DNA from: Rhyacichthys aspro
Taxonomy: Eukaryota; Chordata; Actinopteri; Gobiiformes; Rhyacichthyidae
Assembly: GCA_036850595.1 (NCBI GenBank)
Contig: CM072152.1
Location: 2,313,640-2,377,639, forward strand
DNA length: 64,000 nt
Direction of reading: 5' to 3'
Shown: in pieces, positions 12,698-24,671 of the stretch
Layout of the letters: the number at the start of each line of letters is the position of its first letter
Numbering within the stretch: the stretch's first letter is position 1
Notes under the pieces: model-generated
Seen by the model: only the letters and a program-made list of their open reading frames with translations
Told to the model about the DNA's origin: nothing
Database searches by the model: none
Made by a program: the position numbers and the translations under genes

Positions 12698-15109
12698 AAT
12701 TAAAATTGTAATTGCAGTGTAAATTAAAATTGTTCATTAAGCCGGCTGTCTTTAAATAGTCATATATTGGTATGTCCAGATATTTAGACAAATCTCAAAA
12801 GAGCTGCTGTCATTTGTAGGAAACATGGTGCAAGTGCAGTTTCTAGAAATGAGCCATTAACATGTTCAAACTGCCCACAGCCATGTCATTTTACAATTAA
12901 CACCAGAAACAACTAGATAGCACCAAATTAAAAACTGTCCAATTTCACGGTAATTATCTCAACCAAATAACATTCTTATCAGCTTCAGTCACATTGGTTG
13001 AAGATGAAAATAAAGGCCAATCCTTGCAAACTGTTGACTGACACAAAGTTTATGGAAATATTAGTACATTCAAACCAAAGTATACTCAGAGGGCACTTGG
13101 AGTAAAAGCTCTTGAGCTCACTTTTCTCTCTCTGAGTTCTCTTTGGTCTCATTGCACTTGAATCATCCTTCAAATTTCTACAAGTCTCGTATTGACGCTG
13201 CACCCAGGCTTGCAGGGAACATTGATTAAACAAGGCGACGCGTTTTTAGCTGTCTCCTTTGTTTACCAATTGAACAAACTCATGCAGGAGTCGCTGGCTG
13301 CAAGCTGAGTGAAGATCAATGTCTGTTTCCGATCAGGTTTTTTATCCCGCCACATCAATCTGAGGTGTCTGTCAGTGAGCCGTCCCTCATACTTATTTGA
13401 TAGAATCTCAGTTTAACCACCTCTTTCAAGGTTATTACAATACCTCGTCCACAGCACGGGGCCTGCCAGCGTCTAGTGAAAACTTCACACTGTATCAGAC
13501 TGTCAGTGGGTGGCAACTTTTATGTGTCGTAACGGTTTATTACAGTCACCCTCAGCTCAGGGCCGGTGTAATTCACCTGTCAACAAAAGTTTTCAGACTA
13601 CTATCTGTGAACCACATCAGCTTATCAGGATTTTCTGTATTTGTCTTTTGGTTTAGTACAGAAGATGGTCAAAGCATGTCAGAGTCAAGTAGATCTTTTA
13701 TAAAACAATGGTCAAGCATGTTAGCTATGTGCCAAATGGAACCATCAGTCAGAATGTTTACATGAAGGTAGAGAAATTTGAATTATTCCCCTAATCCGAT
13801 TATAACTGGAGTTCTACACTGCTGTAAGCATATTACTAGTGATTGGAGGGGCAGTCATTTGAGTTTCTGGAAATGAGACTAACACACCTGGATAGTTCGC
13901 TCCATTGTCAGATTACTGCTGCATATATAAAGCTTAGAGCAATACTCTAAATGCTGTATTGCATTGTATTGATGTAAAACTTTTAAAAAGAAAGAAAGAA
14001 AAGCTTGTCTACGTTAACTTGTGATGCCTATGATGACTGCACTCAGACTGGAAATAAGTGATGCACAACCAAATAAAAAAGTGAGTGTTAACTTTTCTAC
14101 ATGAAAAGCTAACTCGTGACTGTGCTTTCAAAGTTTAAGACTGTAATATTTTCGAAAAATGTGTAGTTTGTTCAACACTTTCATGTTTATAACAGTGCCC
14201 TGGGATCTCCTCTAAACTACTATTCACTGATCTTGACTTGGTTTTAATCCCTTAAAATCTTAGTCTTTTCTTTGTCTCAGTACAATCTGGTCTTAGTCAA
14301 TGACTAGACTAGTTACTGAATGGATGGCTCACCTTTCATCAGTAGCATAGACTTTTACACTTATATATCTCGAACTGTTTACATGTATTTTCAAAGTCTG
14401 TATTTTGTTTCACCATATAAAATTACAAAGTAATGCCCAAAGGATGTGTGTAAATATGAAAAATGGCCACAATGTAAAGAGCTTTCTTGCTCAACATCAA
14501 AAGCTCAGTTTCAGTGAAGTCAGTGTCTTTAAATGTACGTAATTGCACACTTCTGTGAAAATGAGGCTGATGCAAACGCGTGTAATGCTGCCATTTTAGC
14601 ACAGATAATACTGTTCACTCTGATCAAACACCTGGGTTTGTCTGATTGCACCAAAGACCAAAGAAAAGAAAGTTTTTTCCCACACCATTCCATAGATGTT
14701 CCAATAATATGTTACTCTGTTAGGATCTGCAAAACCCTAATGTTTGAGCACAAACAGCCTCATTTTATACAAAGGGGAAAATACACTAATTGGGTGGGTG
14801 AACTATTTAGCTTAAAATTTAGCAAATGAGCACTTTCTTAAACTGAACCACTTTGAGTCAAATTTGAACTGCCTTTGGATACAAACTGTTGTCTGTGATG
14901 CTATACGTGTGCTGCAAATTTTATTTATAGTTATATTGATTATCAGAATATTAGAACTTTTAAAGAGACTGGGTTGTTGGGTTTAAGAAGGGCAATGCAA
15001 CCGACAAGAAAAGCAATTCAAAACTGCATAAAAATAGACAAAGAAACATTAATGATAGAGTGCCCATGTAAGCATTTAGGGTTGAATGCAGACTAAATGG
15101 GGAGTAGTT
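12698..15109. other. non-coding stretch
   Basis: AT-rich, with a short GAAA run near 13,988. The open frame at 13,397-13,765 (122 codons) has no domain I recognise. Nothing else is supported. Confidence 0.5.
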
Positions 15110-15835
15110 AGGAGCTGAAATCTTTAGGAATCTCATGATTCAATTAGATTCTGATTCAGAGGCTAACCATTTAATCCAGAAACAATGTATTGATGCATCT
15201 AAGGCATTATGTGTACCACATATCACTTTTGAAGTATAATGACGTATATAAAATAAATCACTTCATCTGCAGATAGACTAGTTTATATTTTGTGTCAGGC
15301 CTCAGAATTACAGTATCAAACTCTAATATATAATTAAAAGCCAAATAGTATAAAATTAATTGTATGTACATAACAGTAAATAAATGTTAATGAACAAGAT
15401 TAGATGTATCAACAGAGGTTAACCCTGTGATGTACTGTCTGAGCTCAGGGAGTGTAGGTTGTAAGTTGTAGTGTATTTGAATTTGACACGGCTCTCAGCA
15501 TTACACCGGCTGCAGTCCGAAGAACCAGTGCTTTGTATTTATTATAAATTTTAAAACTTGTGTGACAGTTCTTGTAATCACTGTGTTGTGTCCACGTCCT
15601 GTTTGTCTCCAGTTTCCGCTTCATAAACATCCAAATTGTTTCCATACAGTAGCTATGAATGAAGCGGGCGCCACCATTACATGTAGCTCAGATGTAAAAC
15701 GAATGCACATGTCTCTGATGCGCATTTGCCGCCAGCTCTACCTCCAGTGCATTCAGTCTTTTTAAAACTCAGATTATAAGCTTTTCTGAATCGATTCATA
15801 ATCATTTTAAAGACAATAAGTGGTTTAGGAGTAGT
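15110..15835. mobile_element. probable decayed DNA-transposon remnant
   Basis: The left part has GGAATCTCATGATTCAATTAG and CTGATTCAGAGGC. The right part has GAATCGATTCATAATCATTT. Between them is a more GC-rich core (GCGGGCGCCACC at 15,664). Such ATTC/GAATCGATT-rich ends occur in fish hAT-like repeats. Termini and target duplication could not be defined. Confidence 0.35.
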
Positions 15836-18800
15836 TTGTTTTTTTTCATTCATTTTTTTCATGGGGCTGTTGTGAACAGAGATTTTGACAGCATTAGTGG
15901 AGGTGTCTTACAGGGCAGTGAAGTGTATTGTTCTAACCATAAACACAGCATTTCACCTCCTTTTAATTCCTAAATATGGTCAAAAAATGCATCAAACATT
16001 AAGTGGCATAATTAAACAATACAAAAGCCTGAGCATATCCTGTGTCAAATTAAAGGTGCTGATTATAAATAACTTTGAATTAGAATGAATTTGCTCAGTA
16101 CAGTCTTTTGTGTCATTATTTATCCATCTTTTTTCCAGACGACATTTTAACATTCTATTTTTTTTTCAAGGCTAATACCTAAGTAATGTTATTATATGGC
16201 TATGTGACATTTTTCCACTGCGCTGTGACAACTTCAATACAAGCTGTGTTGCAGCAGTTTCAGATCACAGTGACTTATCTCTCACTCTAGGCCTGACAAA
16301 AATAACTGCACTGTGCTTTACAACTTAATAAGTATCTTTGAATTTAGCTTGAGAAGTGTTGGACGGCTGCTGACTTTATATTTTCAGGCAGAGAAAAGGC
16401 AGAGAAGACGATTGGAGTTTGCCTTCAGAATTTCTGGATTGTTTAAAACCCAGCCGTAGTGTATTCACCCCGAGGCACCTGGATGTGCTCTGAAATCTGA
16501 ACTTGAGCATGTGGGGCACTGGGTTTTTATAGATCAACATGAGACTAACAACATGGCTCCTTTTTAGATGTAGACTTCTCTCCCTGTTCGCCAAAATCAG
16601 ATCAAACCCCCAAAATAATTTCCTTGGATCTGAGATTCCAATAGATCCTAACAGGAATATTCTAGCACAAAAAGTTACAAAGTTAAACTTAAAAAAGTAC
16701 ATTCTCAAAAAATGTTACACTCTTTGTAGACTCTCAAGAGGACTTTCTTTATAAAACCAGATAAGGTTTTTTCAGTCATTATTATTATCAATTCAATTTA
16801 ACTGACGGCAATATATTTCCTTAATGTGTGCTGCTGAACTGCACAAGGGAGGAAAAAAATAATGAAACAGCACTGCCACTGTCAGATACATTGTGAAACA
16901 TATGAATATGCAGCCATCTCAAAGTGTAACAACAACTAATCTTTACATAGACTGAAGTTGACATCTCAGCTTGAAATTCACTGCATGTTTTAATTCTCTT
17001 TCAAGTACTCTATGACTAATACTTTACTTTACCAAACTAATAATCAAAAATTATACTTAATTATTTAAAAGCTTAAATAGAATTGTGGGCATATAAATTG
17101 AAATCATATTGTACTGTGAGATCCCTTAAGTTCCCAAATCCCGATACTGTACTTTTGCAAAAAAGCATCCACTGAACTGGTAACATATTATGTAGCTTAC
17201 CATTTATCTATATTGTAGCATAGTCTAACGTTGCATAACATGAAACAGCCTATAGAGCTCTGGATGTCATGTGACTTAATGTGTTCAAATATTGTCCATG
17301 ACATCAGAAAAAAGTGAGTAAGACATACCCAGTACCAGTGTAAATCTCAAACAGATGAACTTCATTAAGCACTTTAGTTCTACAGTTACTAAGCTTAACT
17401 TGATTAAATCACTTTTCCTAAGCCTCATCATGCTCCAGGCAAGAGTCTAGTCCCAGATGTTACAAACATTAGCATTCACGTGCAAAACACTTGAGGTACG
17501 CAATTTGTGAACATCATACATCACTGCCTGTGCTCCACGCATGCATGCATATCAGTTAAATCACTGGTAATTTGACATCGCTCTGAAGTAAGAAGTTTGT
17601 ACAGTCTGAGCCTGAGATGTTTGACTAATGGAAACCAAGTACACAGGACCGTATAGTCAACTGTGAAACTCTACCAAGTGTTAATTCTAGTGATGTGTTT
17701 GCAATAAAGCCGGCTATAAGAACCGATTCTTTGTAGCTTATCAATTTCTCTTCAATATATCAATACTTTGAGTGGTGTGTATATTATACAAAGACAGCAG
17801 AAATCATCTCTGTTAAAGTCTGTTTAACAGCTCACTGTCACTGTCTCAATGTCTTTTTACTCTGTATTTTCTTCTGTTCAACGTTACACAGACAGAGGGG
17901 TGTTAGTGGGGCACATTACTCAAGTCTACTGAAAACTGCGTGGAAATGGACTCAATGATTTTCTACAGTTGTACAGTTTTCTACAGTAGTTTTTATTGCT
18001 ATAGTACAATGTACAGATGTGGCCCTTTCCTACCAGCGGCCGATATTCAGGTTGGTTGAGGTCATCTCCAGAACTCTATGGCATTTCCTTTGATAACAGT
18101 AGATAATTTAACAAAGCATAGCATAACTTGGTATAACGACATCCATGTATATCTGTTGAATTTGAGACGTTTTAAGGACTGACAGCACTGATTTTTATTG
18201 ACCATATAATTCAAATGTTTTCATATGCATCCATTTTGAGTCTACATTTCATTAGTCATGCATGGCAGCTTTCTCTCCTTTTCCTTTCCTTTCCTCCGTT
18301 TCCTCTCTGGGAAATGTCTGGCCAATCTTGTGGTTTGGTAATGAATCATCTACTCAGGTGATTATATTTTCATTTCACTATAAATGTGCATGGAATACTC
18401 AAGGATCCAGCACTGTTTGTATTCCTGCATAAACACGTCTGAGACTTTGTGCAGACCGGACTGAGTCATAGGGAAAGTGTCCAGTCACATTCCCTCCCCT
18501 CTCAGACGAGGCTGACAGCACAGATAGCCTTTTACCTTCTGTAGTGCTAGCTCAGCGCTCCTGTTTCATGGGGGCAATCTGCCAGCCGAGCTCTGAGAGG
18601 AAGGACGAGAGCCCTGTAAGGCGCTTTTGTTTTAGTCTGTGTCCGGTTGACTTACTGTTGGCCTTTCTGTGCTGCTGTTACAGTGTTAAAGGGGAGGGCA
18701 GAGACGAGCAGTCAGACATGTAAGGTCAAGTGTGTTTGAGATCAGCCTGTTTTAACTACTTTGGGACAGATTTTGATGATATAAAGTATGATCTACGTCT

Positions 18801-21276
18801 GCCAGAGTATGTTTTAATGTCTTATGTTTTCTGTGTCCTCAATTAGGCTGAATTACATTAATGCATAAACCTTAAATTGAATAGAAATGAGTGAGATACA
18901 GGCATTTCAACTTAAATCTGCTAAACACACAACTGTTCAAGATGTGCGTTTATGTGAATGTTTACAACCCACATGCGCACAGTTTGCAAGACACAGCACT
19001 CAGCTCCATGTGGCAAAAGACTGCACTCTGCAGAACACGCCTGGTGTACATGGATGTAAACGACAGCCCATTCTTTCTAATAAAGACATGAGGCACGTGG
19101 AAACAACAACCATCTGCTCCAGGCATTGACAAATCATCTACCCACCGTTAAGCATAGTAAACACAACAAGAACACATACACAGGTGTAATTCCTCTAAGG
19201 CTTATTTTCTGTTCCTAAAAAACCCCAGCATCAACACACACAGCTCCAGTAACTCCACAACTCCATGATTTCAGTGCAAGATTGGGCCTATTCGGCTTCG
19301 ATAAATATAGTAATTATACATTTTCAACATTGTATATCTTTAGGTGGCAATTCTGAACTGTCTTTTAATTCAGTTTATTTGCCATTTGCTGTAAAAAAAC
19401 AACAACAACAAAACACCTTGGAAAGCAAATGCAAAGAGCTCAAAACACAGTAAACACTGAATGTATATAACATATAAAGTAATTTAAAAACACATTAACT
19501 CTAGATAACAGATCTAAAGACAGTTTCAATAAATAACAAATAAAAGAAACCTGTAGTTCAGACACATTATAGCTTGGATTTAAATTGAATGATTTTGTTG
19601 CCCTGAGACAAGAAGGTCAATCTCCCGAGCAGGATGGCCAGTCAGGGCATTATCAATATGTATGCCCCAAACAGAGGTCTAGGTCTATAAATATCCTCCA
19701 TAACTGACAACTCAGCCCAGCCTATTGTTCTACAAACAAAGCATCATCCAAGTTCACTCAAGACAGGTCTAAGACAACTAAGCTAACATACAGAACTAAC
19801 AAACATGCCTGCTGTAGAGTACAATACAAATTACCAGCTGCTGTTTTTATTTATTTTTTTATTATATTTGTTATTTTATTATACTTCAGTGATTAAATAT
19901 GTATGACTGTTTTCCTTTAGTATTAATATTTAAGTGTTAAAACATTTGAACTGAGAGGCCGTGTTGATGCTTTAGCTGACGCCTGAGATCGATGTGAGAG
20001 TGGTACAGATTCTTCTCTTCTAAAGCTGATCCAATTGCCTTCAAATTAATCCTGTCCAGGAATACTGATGACAGACCTATAGCTCAGGCCTGCTTCTTCT
20101 CGGGCAAAGAGGTAAATGAGATTTGTGGGCTCTAAAAGGCTGGCTTTATTAGATAAGTGCAGCACTACAGTTCTTATGCTGTCGGGCCAGAGGCGTGTTA
20201 TTTTCTGTCGGTGGAAAGTCGAGGGTCTTGTGGCCATGGAAAGTTTGACTCTTTTCTTTATTGATTTTCTAAGCCAAACATTTACACATTCAAAGTAAGG
20301 CTGAAAAGTTATCAAGAGTTGTTTTTACTTTAATATCTTCCCACATAGTATATGGTGTCACCATCTACATACACCCATTTGACATTATAGGATACTGAAT
20401 CATAAAAAAGGGTTGTAATATGTGTTATGAGGATTTTTTTCCAATCTGGGCATACATTTTGATTGAATATCACTAACAAAGATAGAGAATACTTGAGCTT
20501 TTTATATCCAACAGATGCAGGCCACATTTTGGGCAGAAAAAGACACATCCAGGGGCAAAATACATTTCATAAGACATTGTGTCAGCTGCTGCAAATATGT
20601 ATTACATTACCTTTTTCTGGCCTATTTGCAGCAATACAAAACTTTGAACATGAACTGCTTTATTTCATCTTCTGCTTTGCCAAAACAGTAAACTATCCCT
20701 TTAAGCCCTCGATGTGGGGTATGTATAATTCAGGAGCATGCAATCTGGAATGAGGTGGGTGTTCACAGTGAAGGAGCTGCTCTGATAGCTCCTAATATAG
20801 ACAGTCTGCAGAGGCCTGTGAATGTGGAGCATCAGGGTGTTCATTGGGGAATGGAGCTACAGGCAGTGCGTTGTCGACATCAACAAGTCCAAGCATGTGA
20901 CGAGGAGCTCCTCTACCGCTGAGTATCCTCCAGGATCATTACACAAGCTTTACTGATCTAGAGGAATTATGGGTAGCATGTTTGCTGCGCTGAGGAATCT
21001 CTGCATCTCCTCAATTATTTATCCACTCAGGTTCCAGGTCGGCCCTTGTTGCGCTCCCGCTGATAGGTTTTAGAACAGGGAATTTGACTAAAGGTTTCAA
21101 TTAGAGCCCAGTCCTCGGAGTGGAATATTAAACAGGCCTTTACGTGTGAGGCTTTCTGGGTGGATCCGTGAGGGTCTCTCAGGTGACAACAGAGCCACAT
21201 TGGAATGATATTAGGCTGGCTGTGCAGAGAGCAGTTTCAACATTAGCTCAAATATCCACCTTGAAATTATATAAAT
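15836..21276. other. non-coding stretch with possible conserved blocks
   Basis: No exon could be supported. About 17,695-17,750 (AAGCCGGCTATAAGAACCG) looks like an old dispersed repeat. A more GC-balanced block at 18,480-18,670 ends near CCCTGTAAGG, a possible but unproven splice donor. Blocks at 20,040-20,290 and 20,930-21,240 have low repeat content and resemble conserved non-coding DNA in texture only. Confidence 0.4.
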
Positions 21277-21826
21277 TACCGCATTTTCCAGGCTATAAAG
21301 CGCACCGAATTATAAGGCGCACTGTCGATTATTATCAATGAACATGTCTATTTTCATACATAAGGCGCACCAGATCATAAGGCGCATTAAGTGAAACAAA
21401 ACGTGTGTCAGATAAATCGAACTTTACTCAACTGATTCACAATAACTCCCAACAGTGACAGTTGTAGCACATGAAATACAAAACAATACACTCACTTTTT
21501 CAGTTCATTCCTCTTCCTATTCCTTATACATACACCTTAATATTACCGGTATGTTGAAGTACAGTACGTATCACTCCGCGAGGCTCCTGACTACGGTAGC
21601 CGCAATGCTCCGCTAATCCGTCAAGCGGTGCGGCTCCGTAGCTTACTAAAATCGTGCTAAAACATTTGGACAGATTTTTGAGCGCCGTGTACCACATAAA
21701 ATCGGTTCGGGGTCAATAAGCACAACCAGAATAAATACATAAGGCGCACAGGATTATAAGGCGATTGTCGATTTTTGAGAAAATGTAATGATTTTAAGTG
21801 CACCTTATAGCCCGAAAAATACGGTA
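21277..21826. mobile_element. 550-bp terminal-inverted-repeat element (class uncertain)
   Basis: The left end is TACCGCATTTTCCAGGCTAT followed by AAAGCGCAC; the right end, reversed, is TACCGTATTTTTCGGGCTAT followed by AAGGTGCAC. That gives about 29 bp of inverted repeat with five or six mismatches. Inside each end the word ATAAGGCGCA recurs (about 21,312, 21,361, 21,378, 21,740, 21,755). This is a familiar fish repeat. The ends have TA at both borders, compatible with a TA target but not proof of family. No transposase remains. Confidence 0.75.
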
Positions 21827-23173
21827 TCGTCCAAACAAAGCCTTAACTCACACTGTGGTGCATCCAAATAGAAATGTCCTGGTTTAGACCTCGTTTTTTC
21901 CTACACTGATAGGCTTTAATCAAGATGTTGGTGGCTAGTAAAGCTATCTACCAGTAAAGTACACACTGTGTTAAAAAAGCATTTGAAAGAACATTGTCAT
22001 TGTCAAAATAGAGCAGTCTGAAAAACAGCATGTTACATAAAAGCTAACAGTTGGCAGCGAGCTGGAAATTGCAATGAGCAGTAATGTCAAAGCTGACCTT
22101 GGCCCCTGGTTATATTTTCTCTGTCTTTGTGTATATCTGTCTGAAATGAAGCAATAATCCACAGACAGACTCCCAGAAAAGGGAAAGAATGTTCACATTA
22201 AATCACTAAACTACAATTAGAACGCAAAAATATGTAGTATTTATATATAATATCCATTCCATTCAGTCCCATAAGACCAACAATTAGATTCTGAATGGGT
22301 CGTCCCAGGCCAATCTGTTGAATAACTTTTACTGCAGCATCAGTCTGCCTCTGCAACAAACTCAACTCAAAACTTTCTAAATGGAGCTGATTGACTGTTT
22401 CTTTAAGAGCTGCTAGACTTCAGTGAGCTGTATACACTGTACCCAAACACAGACAGAGTGGAGCTAAACAACACTTAGCCAAGGCTCACAGAGCAGTTTT
22501 TATGGTACCACACACTTTTATCTTTAGACTTTACATAAAAAGACACTCATCTGACAACAATTTCACATGTATTTATATGAGAAGGCAAATTAAAACCACC
22601 AACCTAGACTCCTGAGAGTTGGTCAAAACACACTACTTCAGTATGTTGCTGTTTTATTGTTGACCATTTGCAGATGGAACAAGCATGCTAAAGAGCTATT
22701 AGCCAGATTTAATTTTGCACATTACAACAATCACAACCCCCAAGACATAAAGAAAAAGACACTTAAAACTACAGTCATTCATCTAAAAACTGTCGGTGTG
22801 CTATCATGACATAAGCCGAGAAAGCACTAATAGTCAATAGTCAGTCAGTGAGGCAGTTGTTGGAAATGTTGTAAATAAACCATGTCGGTTATGTTGTTAA
22901 GCTCGCTGTGTTTGCATCTGTCTCTGTAAAAATTAATCTAGAACACTATTATTTTTCATGCTAAAGAGAAATGAATATTGTCATAACCAGGATAAGGCTC
23001 ATAACCAGTTTAGTTTGGTTCACTTTAACAGTCAATGAGGTAGCACAGGTCTTGACACCATCCATTACACTGGCACCTCTCCATGTGGTGCTAATCATCG
23101 CTCTGTTCAACAGATCATAGTCCTAAGCCTCTAGTGACTCTTAGCTTGTTACCTGTAGCTGGCTGAATGCTAC
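21827..23173. other. non-coding stretch
   Basis: AT-rich with no recognised gene, RNA or repeat. Confidence 0.5.
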
Positions 23174-23179
23174 TACAGT

Positions 23180-23382
23180 GCCATATTAGAAGTAGATGGA
23201 AACAAATAATTGACATCTATCAATCTGGAAAGAGTTACAGAGCCATTTCTAAAGCTTTGGGCCTCCATCCAACCACAGTGAGAGACATTACCTACAAATG
23301 GCTCTCAGCCAGCCAAAATGACCCCAAGAACACAGAAATGACTCACCCAAGAGGTCACAAAAGAACCTACAACAACATCTAA
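23180..23382 (+). pseudogene. Tc1-like transposase, N-terminal remnant
   Basis: The frame encodes a paired-like helix-turn-helix: DIYQSGKSYRAISKALGLHP followed by TTVRDITYKW. GKSYRAISKALG---TTVR is the DNA-recognition helix region of Tc1 transposases, which bind the terminal inverted repeat. It stops at a TAA at 23,380. The original continuation is found 3.6 kb away at 26,986, on the far side of the inserted element. Only about 60 residues of a ~340-residue family remain in this piece. Confidence 0.88.
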
Positions 23383-23416
23383 ACAACTGCACACTGTAAA
23401 AAATTTCACTGTAAAA

Positions 23417-23724
23417 TTACAGTAAATTATTGGTTAATAATTGCATTACTTTCACAGCAATTCGCTGTAAATATTTTCACAACAATTTACCGTAATTAAT
23501 TCACAGTACTTTACTGTAATTATTCCACAGTAATTTACAATAAAACAACAACACTTTACTGTAAATTCATGGTTGACATGCCCAAGGAATTACCGTGATA
23601 TAGCAGTAATTAGCTGTGGACTTACTGTAAACTAATGTGAAATAAATACAGTAAATTGCTGTGAAAACATTTACGTTGAATTACTGTAAAAGTAATGCAA
23701 TTATTAACCAATAATTTACTGTAA
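23417..23724. repeat. foldback with perfect 36-bp arms
   Basis: Bases 23,417-23,452 are the exact reverse complement of 23,689-23,724. Similarity continues inward with mismatches for roughly another 100 bases per arm (repeated TTACTGTAA and CACAG words). It forms a long hairpin just inside the left end of the CACTG-ended element. Confidence 0.9.
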
Positions 23725-23943
23725 ATTTACAATTTAATAAACAGCGTAACATATTTTTAAATCCATTTGTTAATTGTAATTTTACTGCACCCTCTCACTT
23801 TATGCTCAAAAAAGAAAACAGAACAAAATGATGATTTCTTTTCACTTTTTAATCAAGCTTACGGTAAGTGCAAAGTGCAATATTACATTTAACAGGGACA
23901 TTCATAGGCTCCACTGATCTAAAAATAGCTTGTACCGACAATT

Positions 23944-24240
23944 AAAGGTAACGGACCTACTACTATGACTATAGGGGTTATGGCAATGGGCCAGTTTGCC
24001 AAAATGTTGAACTATCTCTTTAAAACATGCCTGAATTGTAGTGGTTGTACTGTTGTACAGTTTTGCTGTTGCACATTTTAAATTGTTAATTTTTAAAGCT
24101 GTTTGTAAAGGGTGTCCCTTTTGTCATGACCCTTCGATTCCATTTGCAGCCATTTTGATTTTATGTAAGAGCCAAAGGTAGGTAACAAACCTACTACTAT
24201 GACTGTAGGGATTATGGCAATGGGCCAATTTGCCAAAATG
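23944..24240 (+). repeat. two direct copies of a ~63-bp unit
   Basis: CCTACTACTATGACTATAGG with ATGGCAATGGGCCAGTTTGC (23,953-24,006) recurs as CCTACTACTATGACTGTAGG with ATGGCAATGGGCCAATTTGC (24,187-24,240), about 234 bases apart. It lies within the CACTG-ended element. Confidence 0.85.
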
Positions 24241-24522
24241 GAAGGCACAGGTCAAAAAAGGGACACTCACAAGTTTTCAAAAAAAGAAAAAAAAACATTC
24301 TACCTTCTACAACCTTCTACATTGCCTGCCAATCGAAATCTACCAATTTGCTAACATGTGCGTTGATCCCTCCACGCTTCCTCTTCCAGTTTCTGGATTG
24401 ATACCCAGGAAGCATCTGTAAATCAACAATAAAGTATTAATATCAGGTGATCTTTTATGTTAAACTAGAAAAATTGCAAAAATGCAGTGGGAATGCTCCT
24501 TGCTGAAATGAAAAACGCTGCT

Positions 24523-24671
24523 GAAAATGCATATATCTCACATAAAATGCCTGAAAGATTTTAGTAATAGCAGTAGTAGTAATAGTGGTAGTAGTAATAG
24601 TAGTAGTAGTAGTAGTAGCTGAAAATACATAAATCTCACATAAAATACCTAAGAGTAATAGTAGCAATAGA
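24523..24671 (+). repeat. TAG-type trinucleotide microsatellite with local duplication
   Basis: AGTAATAGCAGTAGTAGTAA-type sequence fills 24,560-24,619. It is flanked by two similar ~40-bp units, TGAAAATGCATATATCTCAC (24,531) and TGAAAATACATAAATCTCAC (24,620). The tract resumes at 26,104-26,153 on the other side of the hAT element, so it was split by that insertion. Confidence 0.85.

Noticed and set aside
23417..23724. CRISPR-like repeat array
   Set aside because: The repeated TTACTGTAA words are irregularly spaced and arranged as an inverted repeat, not as equal direct repeats with spacers.
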